Below are positions 45,134 to 53,014 of a stretch of DNA of 64,000 bases, piece after piece. A model generated the notes under the pieces. That model ran no database searches. It had not been told where the DNA came from and was given only the letters and a program-made list of their open reading frames with translations. The stretch lies in contig DAINSK010000022.1 of NCBI GenBank assembly GCA_036741355.1, forward strand, positions 1-64,000, read 5' to 3'. The translations under genes and the position numbers were made by a program. The stretch's first letter is position 1, and every line of letters begins with the position of its first letter. This DNA is from JBBRGK01 sp036741355 (GTDB lineage Bacteria > Chloroflexota > Dehalococcoidia > CAUJGQ01).

Positions 45134-45547
45134 ATGACAAGCGAATATCTCAAGCCGATTCCCGGTCCCGATGAGGAATCAGCCCCGTTCTTTGAAGGCG
45201 CCCACGAGCACAAGCTGATGCTGATGCGCTGCGATAACTGCCGAAGCTACCGGGTGCCGTCGCGCGATCGTTGCGACGTCTGTTGGAGCACAGACACGTC
45301 TTGGGCGCAGGCCAGCGGCAAGGGCACGGTATACACGTTCGGGATCATGCACCAGGTGTACCACCCGGGCTTCAAGGACGCCGTCCCGTACAACGTGGCG
45401 GTGGTCGAGCTTGAAGAGGGTCCGCGCCTGACGACCAACATTGTCGGCTGTTCCAACGACCAGATCCGAGTCGGCATGCCGGTCGAAGTGGCATTCGAAG
45501 ACATCAACGACGAGATCAGCCTGCCGAAGTTCCGGAAGCGTGCCTAA
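45134..45547 (+). CDS. DUF35 OB-fold zinc-ribbon protein, partner of the thiolase-like protein
   Basis: A protein of about 137 residues with an N-terminal helix, a zinc ribbon (MRCDNC...RCDVC) and a C-terminal OB fold (GKGTVYTFGIMH...). This is the DUF35 layout of the partners of Ltp2, ChsH2 and benzoylsuccinyl-CoA thiolase (BbsA). The OB fold contacts CoA thioesters in known complexes. It lies 39 bp after the thiolase-like gene, as expected for a two-subunit enzyme. The hairpin repeat at 45546-45755 follows directly and may end transcription. Confidence 0.88.
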   Translation: MTSEYLKPIPGPDEESAPFFEGAHEHKLMLMRCDNCRSYRVPSRDRCDVCWSTDTSWAQASGKGTVYTFGIMHQVYHPGFKDAVPYNVAVVELEEGPRLTTNIVGCSNDQIRVGMPVEVAFEDINDEISLPKFRKRA

Positions 45548-45755
45548 CCCTCGTCTCCCTTCCCGGGGCGGGAAGGGACGATCCTGGAGAGATGGGTTCG
45601 GATTTGGTTGCGGCGGCGGCGCGCAGCCGGGCGGATAGCAATGCGCCCCTACGCGTGGATGAAATGCTACACAGAGTACCGACTCCAAGCTCCCCTCGCC
45701 CAGTATTGGGAGAGGGGCCGAGGGTGAGGGCAGGCGAGGCGGGAGCTTAGGAGCT
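45546..45755. repeat. Dispersed hairpin-rich intergenic repeat, copy B
   Basis: This 210-bp stretch begins two bases from the DUF35 stop. It shares the CCTAACCCTCGT...GGGAAGGGACGATC block and the GCGCAGCCGGGCG...GCAATGCGCCCCTA block with 1298-1520, each with about two differences. Stems include TCCCTTCCCG with its complement and a CTCGCCCA...TGGGAGAG stem near 45695-45720. Its last part (GAGCTTAGGA) also matches the first part of copy A, but the order differs, which shows that the family is modular. Confidence 0.75.
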
Positions 45756-46066
45756 CAGCGCGTGTCGGGCGGGCCGCCGATGTCGGCGACCATTTCGAAG
45801 AACCGCTCTATCGGGATGATCGGCATGGTGTCGTACTGGGATGTGCCGCGCGACGCGGTGAGCGCCGAAAGGCGCATTGCGGTCTCGTTGTCTGGCGCAT
45901 CGATGATGAACAGAAAATCGTAGTTACCGAGGCACGCATAGCCCGACACGATGCGGGCGCCGGACGCCTCTAGCGCTCGCTTGTTCTGTTCGTATCGCTC
46001 GGCGGTGCCCCGGAGATCAGCCGAACCGACCGGAGTGGTGCGGCCGAGAGCGCAATACAGCGGCAT
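45755..46066 (-). CDS. GYD-domain small protein
   Basis: A 103-residue protein with the GYD-domain pattern: a short strand-rich start (MPLYCALGRTTPVG), ARIVSGYACLGNYDFLFIIDAPD with its central Gly-Asn-Tyr-Asp, and a terminal RFFEMVADIG helix. Such ferredoxin-like domains occur in small stand-alone proteins of unknown role. The ATG at 46066 has GAGGAG eight bases upstream. It is divergent from the SDR gene across about 160 bp and has no obvious link to the acyl-CoA cluster. Confidence 0.75.
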   Translation of the reverse strand: MPLYCALGRTTPVGSADLRGTAERYEQNKRALEASGARIVSGYACLGNYDFLFIIDAPDNETAMRLSALTASRGTSQYDTMPIIPIERFFEMVADIGGPPDTR

Positions 46067-46226
46067 GGCCAATACTCCTCGTTACCAATGGCGGAGTGCG
46101 GCGGAGCCGAGTATAGCACGTGAGAGGTGGCGTCGACGTCACGATCGGGATACCCAACGAGGCGCGCTCTGCCGCTATGATGTGGGCGCCGTTGGCGCCC
46201 CGGACACCGCCGGAGTGGGAGAGAAC

Positions 46227-47009
46227 ATGCTTTCCGAACTACCTTCCGGACTGGGCATTTTCGATCTTCGGGGCCGGGTGGCGCTGATCACCGGCGGAAG
46301 CAGGGGACTAGGCGCCGCGGCGGCCCGTGCGCTGGCCGCGAGCGGCGCGGCCGTCGCGATCTGTGCCAGAAACCAGGACGACTTGTTTGCAGTGCGCGAC
46401 GAGATCGCCGGCGCCGGGTGCGACATCCACGCGATCATCGCCGACGTCACCGACGAAGCAGCGGTGGATGACATGGTCGCGGAAACCGTGCGCCACTTCG
46501 GCCGGCTGGATGTGTTGGTCAACAATGCGGGCAAAAACATCCGCAAGCCGGCGCTCGAGATGACGAGCGCCGAGTTCGACGAAGTCTTGAGCCTGAACCT
46601 GCGGTCGTATTTCCTGTGTGCCCGCGCTGCTGGACAGGTGATGGTCGACCAGGGCTACGGACGCGTGATCAATATGTCGTCAATCCTCGCGGCGATCGGG
46701 CTGCCGATGCAGGCGGCGTACGCCTCCAGCAAGGGCGCTGTCGGCCAGCTAACTCGTGTGCTGGCGATCGAATGGGCGCCGCACGGTGTCACGTGCAACG
46801 CAATCGGTCCGACGTATTTTGAGACGGAGCTGACCCGGCCGCTTTACGAGGATCCCGAGCGGCGGGAGTTCATTACGTCCCGCACACCGATGGGACGATG
46901 GGGGCAGCCAAATGAGCTCGACGGTGCGCTGATCTATCTGGCTTCGCAGGCGTCGGCCTACGTCACCGGCCAAACGCTATATGTGGACGGCGGCTGGCTC
47001 GCCTGGTGA
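46227..47009 (+). CDS. Short-chain dehydrogenase/reductase (SDR)
   Basis: A 260-residue classical SDR. The nucleotide motif is TGGSRGLGAAAA, followed by NNAG, and the catalytic Ser-Tyr-Lys appears in SSILAAIGLPMQAAYASSKGAV. The C-terminal segment (ITSRTPMGRWGQPNELDGALIYLASQASAYVTGQTLYVDGGW) is typical of FabG-like and polyol or acyl-CoA dehydrogenases. The start ATG at 46227 follows a GGGAGAGA site. The Arg in the ICARN stretch suggests NADP preference (inference). It may serve the acyl-CoA cluster to its left, although it is separated by the GYD gene on the other strand. Confidence 0.9.
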   Translation: MLSELPSGLGIFDLRGRVALITGGSRGLGAAAARALAASGAAVAICARNQDDLFAVRDEIAGAGCDIHAIIADVTDEAAVDDMVAETVRHFGRLDVLVNNAGKNIRKPALEMTSAEFDEVLSLNLRSYFLCARAAGQVMVDQGYGRVINMSSILAAIGLPMQAAYASSKGAVGQLTRVLAIEWAPHGVTCNAIGPTYFETELTRPLYEDPERREFITSRTPMGRWGQPNELDGALIYLASQASAYVTGQTLYVDGGWLAW

Positions 47010-47031
47010 TGGCCGTGCCTCGGTGGACGTG

Positions 47032-48477
47032 TCAACCGCCCGCTACGATGGCCCGTAGCGCTGTCCTGGCGGTTCCATCACTAACACCCAGGCTGACGAG
47101 TGCTGCCTCGAGTTGCGGGTCTCGTCCTTGACTCAGCAGCCGCGGGTCGGCGGCGGCCGGCCGGTCTGGCAGGACCGGGCTCTTCTCGATCTCTCGCTGC
47201 TGAACGGGCGTCAGTATCCGCGCCTCGCCGATCTCGAGCTGCGACTTATCGCCGGCGAACGGAACGAACTCGGCTTCCACCAGGCAGCCGCACGTGGGCG
47301 CCCCGACGATGAGACCGTCTCCGTATTCCTGGACCGCCGCCGCAAAGATTTCGGCAGCCGAGGCGCTTCCGTCATCTGTCAGAACCACGACCCGCTGGTG
47401 GAGGTTGAATGGGCCAACGCGCGCCATCGGCTCGACTCCTCCGCCCGGAGCGACGGAGTACGCCAGCGGGGTCTGCGAGACGAACTCGCTGAGGATCGCC
47501 TGCAATACGACGGTCGAGCCGCCGGGATTGCCGCGCAGGTCGACGATCACGCCGTCAGTCTGTGATGCATCAAAGTCCTGAAGCGCCTGACGTACTTGCA
47601 GTTGGATCGGCACCTGCTCGGGAAACTCGCGTATGCGGATGTATCCGACGTTGCCCGGCAGCACCGCGCTGTGAACGAGGTTCTCAGAGGTCGTGCGCCG
47701 CGTCAGCGTCACAGTTTGTAAGCGCGCCGATCCGGCGTGACGGATGTCGAGCTTCAACTTGGAACCGTCAGGGCCCTCGAGTGTCCGGCGCACCTGTCCC
47801 GGCGTAAACGTCTGAACCTGCTGGCCGTTCAGCGAAATCACGGTGTCGCCGGGAACGACGCCCGCGTCGGTGCCCGCCGAGTCAGGATCGACTTCCAATA
47901 CGATCGGCGGCCGTTCGGTCACACGCTCCAGCCGGATACCGGTAGACGTTCCTAAATTGCCCGCCTCGCGCCGCTGCGATAGCGTTGCCTGTAACGGCGG
48001 GAGGAACGACGTGTGGGTGTCGCCCAGCGACTGCGCCATCTTGTCGATCGCGGCATAGTTAAGCTGAGTCACGTCTACCGCGCCATAGTGGCCGGCGATG
48101 AGCTTGTCGAATGCGTCGTTGAATGCCGCGAAGTCGTCCTTCGGGTCGCCTGTGAACCGGGGCGCAGCGTCGTCGCCGATATGAACCCCGACCTTCTTGG
48201 CCTGAGCAATCAGGCCTTGCCACGCTGCCGGCAACAGGGTGCTCGATACAGGCCGCTCCACCGCGCGTTGAATCAATGCCAGCATGGCGGCGCGGGTGAG
48301 AGTGAGATCGACACCTGATTCGCAGCAAAGACCGGCCGCCGGTGATTGACCGCCCCCGCTACTCGAATGGCTGATGCTCTTGCAACCCGCCGCGAACAGC
48401 AGCAATACGCAACAGAGCCCGATGACTCCTCGGCCGTGGAATGGAAGCCTCACAGGTGTTCGCTTGCCTTCAATCAT
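47032..48477 (-). CDS. S41-family PDZ protease-like lipoprotein lacking the catalytic Lys
   Basis: A 481-residue protein with a lipoprotein signal: hydrophobic stretch then LFAAGC, lipidated Cys32. A PDZ domain lies at about residues 180-260 (TGIRLERVTERPPIVLEVDPDSAG). The C-terminal S41 domain has GVIVDLRGNPGGS and DDGSASAAEIFAAA, with the expected nucleophile Ser373. Twenty-five residues on, where CtpA-type enzymes have Lys in TFGKG, this protein has Cys398 (PTCGCLVE). Without that Lys, normal peptidase activity is doubtful. It would sit on the outer face of the membrane. An alternative pairing or a binding-only role is possible. Confidence 0.85.
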   Translation of the reverse strand: MIEGKRTPVRLPFHGRGVIGLCCVLLLFAAGCKSISHSSSGGGQSPAAGLCCESGVDLTLTRAAMLALIQRAVERPVSSTLLPAAWQGLIAQAKKVGVHIGDDAAPRFTGDPKDDFAAFNDAFDKLIAGHYGAVDVTQLNYAAIDKMAQSLGDTHTSFLPPLQATLSQRREAGNLGTSTGIRLERVTERPPIVLEVDPDSAGTDAGVVPGDTVISLNGQQVQTFTPGQVRRTLEGPDGSKLKLDIRHAGSARLQTVTLTRRTTSENLVHSAVLPGNVGYIRIREFPEQVPIQLQVRQALQDFDASQTDGVIVDLRGNPGGSTVVLQAILSEFVSQTPLAYSVAPGGGVEPMARVGPFNLHQRVVVLTDDGSASAAEIFAAAVQEYGDGLIVGAPTCGCLVEAEFVPFAGDKSQLEIGEARILTPVQQREIEKSPVLPDRPAAADPRLLSQGRDPQLEAALVSLGVSDGTARTALRAIVAGG

Positions 48478-48611
48478 TCGCTCCTAAGAGCCTAATATGC
48501 TTGCATCTCGCCAGTCCATGCGATCGCGGCTCGGGGAGGACCGGCGGTCCGCGGGCCGGGAGCTACAATGGCCCCACGGGTGCCGGATGTGGGCGAGCCG
48601 GAGGACGATCC

Positions 48612-49265
48612 GTGGCCGTAGAGGAATCACCGTTCCGGCCGGAGCAGTTCGCCCGCGAGGACGAGAGCGAAGACGAGTCCTTCTACACGGAGCCGCGGCT
48701 TGTCGTACACATCGACGATGCCGCGATCGCGGCCGCCGGAGCGTTCTATGCGTCCGTCCTTTCACCCGATGACGATATCCTTGACCTGATGAGTAGCTGG
48801 AAATCGCATATTCCAGTCGATTTTCTCGTCCGTCGTCTGGTCGGCCTCGGCATGAATGCCGTCGAACTGGCGGAAAACGAGCGGCTTGACGAACATGTGG
48901 TTCAGAACCTCAACCGTGAGCCGCGCCTCCCGTTTCAAGATGGAGAGTTCGGCGGGTGCATCGTGTCAGTATCGGTGCAGTATCTGACACGGCCGGTCGA
49001 GGTGTTCCGAGAAGTGAACCGAGTCCTTCGTCCGAGAGCTCCCTTCATCGTGACGTTCTCGAATCGCTGTTTCCCCTCAAAAGCGGTCGCAATCTGGCGG
49101 GCATCGGGAGACGCGGACCACGGGCGGCTGGTCGGCGCATATTTCGAGCTAAGCGGCGGCTGGACAGGTTTGAAGATGGTCGACTGTTCGCCGAAACCGG
49201 GGCACTACTCAGATCCCCTGTTTGCAGTTATGGCGCGCAAGGAGCCGGCAAGCGGCGCGGACTGA
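48612..49265 (+). CDS. SAM-dependent methyltransferase (type 11-like)
   Basis: A 217-residue protein of the class I methyltransferase fold with a somewhat divergent cofactor region: DDILDLMSSWKSHIP replaces the usual glycine-rich loop, then LPFQDGEFGGCIVSVSVQYLTRPVEVFREVNRVLRPRAPF is the family core. I chose the GTG at 48612 because GGAGGAC lies seven bases upstream. The substrate is unknown. It lies divergent from the S41 gene and 30 bp before folP, but a pterin role is not indicated. Confidence 0.75.
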   Translation: MAVEESPFRPEQFAREDESEDESFYTEPRLVVHIDDAAIAAAGAFYASVLSPDDDILDLMSSWKSHIPVDFLVRRLVGLGMNAVELAENERLDEHVVQNLNREPRLPFQDGEFGGCIVSVSVQYLTRPVEVFREVNRVLRPRAPFIVTFSNRCFPSKAVAIWRASGDADHGRLVGAYFELSGGWTGLKMVDCSPKPGHYSDPLFAVMARKEPASGAD

Positions 49266-49295
49266 ACGCATTATGTCCGATGAACAGGCATTCGA

Positions 49296-50177
49296 ATGAC
49301 GCCTAACGATCGCGCACAAGGCTGTTATGCACCGATGCTCATCGGCGGCCACGAATTTAATTGGGGCGAGCGAACTTACCTGATGGGGATCCTCAACGTC
49401 ACGCCCGACAGCTTTTCCGGCGACGGAGTTGGCAGTGACGTGGCCGCGGCCGTCCGACGGGTGCGGGAAATGATCGCAGCCGGTGCGGACATTATCGATG
49501 TCGGCGGCGAATCGACGCGGCCGGGACATACGCCCGTCTCCGCCGAAGAGGAATTGGCCCGGGTGCTACCGGTCCTCCGCGCCGTTGTGGGAAGCTTCGA
49601 CGTTCCGTTCAGCATCGATACACGCAAATCGCTCGTTGCCCGGGCCGCGGTCGAGGCGGGGGCATCGCTGGTGAACGACGTCTCAGGGCTAACGGCCGAT
49701 CCCGACATGGCGGGCACTGTGAGAGACGCCGGCGTGCCGGTCGTTCTTATGGCGCGCGGTGGCTCAAGGAGGCTCGATGTCGTGACCCGCGTTCGCCGAG
49801 ATCTGGATGAATCGTTAGCCCGCGCCCGCAACGCCGGCATTCCGCGTGAGCATCTATTGATTGATCCAGGCTTCGGCTTTGGCAAAAACTGGCGCGACAA
49901 CCTGGTGCTGCTCCGGCGCTTGAGCGAGTTCCGCAGTTACGGGCTGCCAATGCTGATCGGGCTTTCACGCAAGGCCACGATCGCGAAGATCTTGGGCCCG
50001 GATTCCCAGCACCGGACCGCTGCCAACGCCGCGCTGGTGGCTCTCGCCATTTCCGGGGGCGCGGACATGATGCGAGTGCACGACGTCGGCACGGGGCGTG
50101 ACGCCGCTCGCATAGCCGATGCAGTCATGCGTGAGACGGCTGGTTTCGGTGGCGGCGAGGATGAGTCCAAGCAGTGA
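49296..50177 (+). CDS. folP: Dihydropteroate synthase
   Basis: A 293-residue DHPS joining p-aminobenzoate to the pterin pyrophosphate in folate synthesis. Key motifs are NVTPDSFSGDG, DVGGESTRPG, the FSIDTRKS strand and the FGKNWRDNLVLLRRL loop, all intact. A short N-terminal extension precedes the barrel; an in-frame ATG at 49335 may be the true start. It overlaps folK by four bases, so the two folate enzymes are coupled. folB and folE are not in the window. Confidence 0.94.
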   Translation: MTPNDRAQGCYAPMLIGGHEFNWGERTYLMGILNVTPDSFSGDGVGSDVAAAVRRVREMIAAGADIIDVGGESTRPGHTPVSAEEELARVLPVLRAVVGSFDVPFSIDTRKSLVARAAVEAGASLVNDVSGLTADPDMAGTVRDAGVPVVLMARGGSRRLDVVTRVRRDLDESLARARNAGIPREHLLIDPGFGFGKNWRDNLVLLRRLSEFRSYGLPMLIGLSRKATIAKILGPDSQHRTAANAALVALAISGGADMMRVHDVGTGRDAARIADAVMRETAGFGGGEDESKQ

Positions 50178-50710
50178 GCGGCAGAGAGGCGGCCGACCGC
50201 AATCCCCGTCCCGTCTACCTTGCGCTCGGATCGAACGTCGGCGACCGGCGGCTGAACCTGCGTGGGGCTTTGGCGCGCCTCGCCTGCCTCGGTACGGTGA
50301 GCACGGTTGCAGGGTTGTACGAGACTGCGCCGGTCGGCGTCACCGACCAGCCGGCGTTCTATAACTCAGCCTGCGGGTTTGTCACCGACCTCTCATTGCG
50401 CCAATTACTGATAGAGGCGAAGCGGATCGAGTGGGAACTTGGACGTCGACCGGCCCGCGTCTGGGGGCCGCGTCCTATCGATATAGACATCGTCCTGGCC
50501 GCGGGCGAGACCAATGACGAACCAGATCTGGTCGTCCCTCATCCGCGATTGCCCGAACGCGCCTTTGTCCTGGCACCGCTCGCAGAAATCGCCGGAGAGG
50601 TGATGCATCCCGTACTGAACAGGACGATCGCGGAATTATTGGCCGCCCTATCCACGGAGGAACGCGCGGGCGTGGAGCGCATCAGTAGGCCGGGGTGGGA
50701 GCTGGAATAG
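50174..50710 (+). CDS. folK: 2-amino-4-hydroxy-6-hydroxymethyldihydropteridine pyrophosphokinase
   Basis: A 178-residue HPPK that pyrophosphorylates the pterin substrate of FolP. The LALGSNVGDRRLNL start, the AKRIEWELGR stretch and the catalytic GPRPIDIDIVL region with its metal-binding Asp pair are present, as is HPRLPERAFVLAPLAEI. The GTG start overlaps the folP stop. A short hairpin (TGTCGGG with its complement) lies downstream at about 50727-50767 and may be the operon end; AT-rich DNA begins near 50780. Confidence 0.94.
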   Translation: MSGREAADRNPRPVYLALGSNVGDRRLNLRGALARLACLGTVSTVAGLYETAPVGVTDQPAFYNSACGFVTDLSLRQLLIEAKRIEWELGRRPARVWGPRPIDIDIVLAAGETNDEPDLVVPHPRLPERAFVLAPLAEIAGEVMHPVLNRTIAELLAALSTEERAGVERISRPGWELE

Positions 50711-50798
50711 GATCACGACTGGCGGGTGTCGGGTAAAGCCCCGCGTTCTTGTGGTGCGCTGCCCGACAGACGGCGGCATCTAATTAGGAGTACAAATA

Positions 50799-51362
50799 TT
50801 GCATGCAAAAGGAATGGCGGTGAATAGAATGAATAAAATTAAAAAATTAGCGTTCGCAGGAGCAGCTTCTGTATTGTTGCTGGGAGGCTTAGCAGGGGCT
50901 GTATTTGCAAGTACAAACTCGTCTTTTCAATCAAGGGGTACCGGAACAGAAGCCAGCTTAAGTCTATCTGGTTGTCAGTTTACCTCAGCGGGTTGTATTG
51001 TAGAGTCAACTGGAACAGGAACTACTTCCCACATGGGACCAGATACCTATGTATCAACGCTGACTGTTCATTGGGCATTAGCTACTTCAAATAAAAGTGG
51101 TGGATTTTGTGCGCCAGCAGATGGACCAACTGTAATTACCGCGGCAAACGGTGATAATGATACGGTGACGCTTCAAAATGTGGGTATTGTGTGTGAAGTA
51201 GGTGCAACTGCACTTCATGCTCCGCATACCTTTAACGGATTGTTTACCATTAGTGGCGGAACGGGTGATTTTGCAGGAGCAACGGGTTCTGGTACAGTAA
51301 CAGGTGGCGATAATGGATATGATATTTCCTACTATACGGCATCAGGCACCATTGCTTATTAA
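50799..51362 (+). CDS. Secreted small-domain protein, low GC, possibly beta-barrel
   Basis: A protein of up to 187 residues with a clear signal peptide: a basic start (NKIKKLAFAG), a hydrophobic core and a cleavage site near VFA/STN. The mature part is small and polar with four Cys (CQF, CIV, CAP, CEV), which could form disulfides, and a GTGDFAGATGSGTVTGGDNG repeat-like end recalling AOC-like or DUF3224-like beta-barrels (tentative). The DNA is far richer in A and T than any neighbour. AGGAG sits eight bases before a TTG at 50799; the ATG at 50829 is an alternative start. It is likely a recent import from a low-GC donor. Confidence 0.75.
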   Translation: MHAKGMAVNRMNKIKKLAFAGAASVLLLGGLAGAVFASTNSSFQSRGTGTEASLSLSGCQFTSAGCIVESTGTGTTSHMGPDTYVSTLTVHWALATSNKSGGFCAPADGPTVITAANGDNDTVTLQNVGIVCEVGATALHAPHTFNGLFTISGGTGDFAGATGSGTVTGGDNGYDISYYTASGTIAY

Positions 51363-51389
51363 AAGTAGTTCATAAAAAGAATGACTTTT

Positions 51390-51424
51390 AACAACCTACT
51401 GAGGAGCCTTAGTAGGTTGTTTTA
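51390..51424 (+). terminator. Rho-independent terminator after the secreted-protein gene
   Basis: An 11-bp perfect stem AACAACCTACT/AGTAGGTTGTT encloses ten bases and is followed by TTTA. It lies 27 bp after the stop codon and shares the AT-rich base use of the gene, so it probably came with it. Being nearly symmetric, it may also work on the other strand. Confidence 0.9.
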
Positions 51425-51863
51425 TGTGAAAGATAACTTTCGTCTAGATTGCAGTACATTAAATTAAAAAGGTAAATTTTTAGACAACAGGAAGCTGAAT
51501 TGCTCTGTTTCTTCTATACAGCCTATCGGAGAAATTCGGTGGGTTGTTTTAGCGTCTTTTGATGGTACGAGTTTTTCAGTAAGTCCGTAGTTCTTGTACA
51601 GCAGGGCTGTCGGTCGGGTGGGACGGCTGGCTTTGTCAGGCAGCACACTGGTCGGGATGATCAGGATGGTGTCCAGTTGGGCGTGACGCGGTGCCTTCAC
51701 CCAATACTAGACAGAAGGGAAATCGCGCGGTCCGCTCGCGACCATGTCGGCTCACTGCTCCCCAAAACGTCTCTGCGGGTTGAAACGCTGAGAGCGCGTC
51801 GGCGCCTTTGCTGCGCTCAGAAAGTAGGCCACTGCCAAGGATGCCGTAGCGTGCCCCAGCACA
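51425..51863. other. Gene-poor transition from AT-rich to host DNA
   Basis: Between the terminator and the IS21 fragment I see no supported gene. AT-rich sequence continues to about 51600 and then gives way to normal GC-rich DNA. A short open frame on the minus strand (51464-51700) has no recognisable domain, ribosome-binding site or conserved look, and I do not call it. This is probably a junction zone of two insertions. Confidence 0.5.
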
Positions 51864-52085
51864 GTGCTCGGGAGAAGGATGTTACGGCAGATGGAACGCA
51901 GTACGATACAACTCCTGGCCAAGCGTGGGAAGAGCCAGCGGGCCATCGCCCGTGAGCTCGGCTACAGTCGCACCACCGTCACACGTGCCCTGGCGGAGCC
52001 GGTCGACCGCCGGCCGGTGCGGGGACGACGAGGCCGAAGGTCCGCGCCAACAAGTAGAGAACGCTGCGAATTGTTGGAGTGGTAA
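51864..52085 (+). pseudogene. IS21-like transposase (IstA) N-terminal fragment
   Basis: A frame of 73 codons. It starts near MLRQMERSTIQLL and contains a helix-turn-helix of the IstA type (GKSQRAIARELGYSRTTVTRAL), then ends after about 60 matching residues. A complete IstA has about 400-500 residues and an istB partner; neither is present. No terminal inverted repeats are recognised. The fragment is a transposition relic next to the foreign AT-rich segment. Confidence 0.6.
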
Positions 52086-52086
52086 A

Positions 52087-52120
52087 GGCGAAGGGACTGC
52101 TGAGAGGCGGTCCCTTCGCC
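52087..52120. other. Perfect 11-bp inverted repeat after the IS21 fragment
   Basis: GGCGAAGGGAC at 52087-52097 pairs exactly with 52110-52120 around a 12-base loop. It begins just past the stop of the IS fragment. There is no T run on either strand, so it could be an IS end, a repeat element or a weak terminator. The following 250 bp to 52373 hold nothing I can identify. Confidence 0.5.
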
Positions 52121-52373
52121 GCTTGCTTTGCTCCGCGCTCGTGCGCCGATGTGCCGCTCCCACGACCTACTGCGCAACGGATGACGAGGTTGCCGCAGGG
52201 AACCTGCTTGTCCGAGCGGCTCGATGGTGAACCTCGGCGGGCTTCAAAACTGAACGTGAGAGTTTCGCCTCTGCCCGCCTCTACCTACGGGCGACTTAAT
52301 CGCCGCCGGCAACTCGCAGATACGGTTCGCAATCGGCGCGTGACTGCGGCAGCCGAACAGCCGTCTCTGTTGC

Positions 52374-52595
52374 CTATGCTGTTGTTTCTGACTCTCCGGG
52401 CTCGGGGACGTCGGCTTCTGTCGTCATCATCGTCCAACCCACCCAGACCGCGAGGCCGGTAACTGCCGCGACGGCCAGCAAGATGGGCAGCGCCAGCGTG
52501 TAGTAGCTCTTGCGCGCCAGTCCAATGAGGAACACCAGCGATTGCACGACGGCGCCCACCATGATCAGGGCGCCGGTCATTTGCGAGCGGTCCAT
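52374..52595 (-). CDS. Small membrane protein with two helices
   Basis: A 73-residue protein with two hydrophobic segments (MTGALIMVGAVVQSLVFLIGL and YYTLALPILLAVAAVTGLAVWVGW) joined by ARKSYY, ending in an acidic tail. A GGAGG site lies seven bases before the ATG. The function is unknown. It lies 43 bp downstream of the Trm112-like gene, on the same strand, so it may be expressed with it. Confidence 0.65.
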   Translation of the reverse strand: MDRSQMTGALIMVGAVVQSLVFLIGLARKSYYTLALPILLAVAAVTGLAVWVGWTMMTTEADVPEPGESETTA

Positions 52596-52638
52596 CGAAG
52601 ACCTCCGTCATGTCGGGGTTCGTTACTGGCCCGCGGCA

Positions 52639-52830
52639 TCAAACGGTCTGACGTCGCAGGTCGGGCGGCAACAGGTTGGGAATCGTGTCTTCGATCGGAT
52701 AGCGCTCGTTGCAGGCGGCGCAGAAGAGCGAGCCGCGCACGATCTCGCGCTCGTTCTCTTCGTCCACAGTCAACACTAACTGCCCCTTGCACATCGGGCA
52801 GACAAGGATATCCATAAGGTTGCGTTTCAC
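52639..52830 (-). CDS. Trm112-family zinc-ribbon protein
   Basis: A 63-residue protein with the Trm112 pattern: MKRNLMDILVCPMCKGQLVL, then LFCAACNERYPIEDTIPNLLP. The four Cys form a zinc ribbon. In eukaryotes and archaea Trm112 activates methyltransferases; bacterial YcaR-like proteins are little studied. I chose the GTG at 52830 because the family usually begins at MKR. The gene lies between metH and a small membrane protein on the same strand. Confidence 0.85.
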   Translation of the reverse strand: MKRNLMDILVCPMCKGQLVLTVDEENEREIVRGSLFCAACNERYPIEDTIPNLLPPDLRRQTV

Positions 52831-53014
52831 CAGGCAATCTCCGGCATCGGTTTGGCGACTCGCACCTGCGGGCATACCAGCATTCTAACGGCGACCAATC
52901 CAGGGGACAACCGAGAGGACGGGGAAGACCATTTGGTGGGCGGCTCCCCTGGCTTCTGCAAGGGTCGCTGGACGGCCAAACGACCGGCTCCGTACGCAAG
53001 GGGGACTGACTGCC

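Noticed and set aside
51464..51700. Minus-strand open frame of 78 codons in the AT-rich region
   Set aside because: No ribosome-binding site, domain or composition that supports coding; probably chance in the transition zone.
52120..52373. Possible structured RNA after the IS21 fragment
   Set aside because: Several short hairpins can be drawn, but no known RNA family signature or terminator supports a call.
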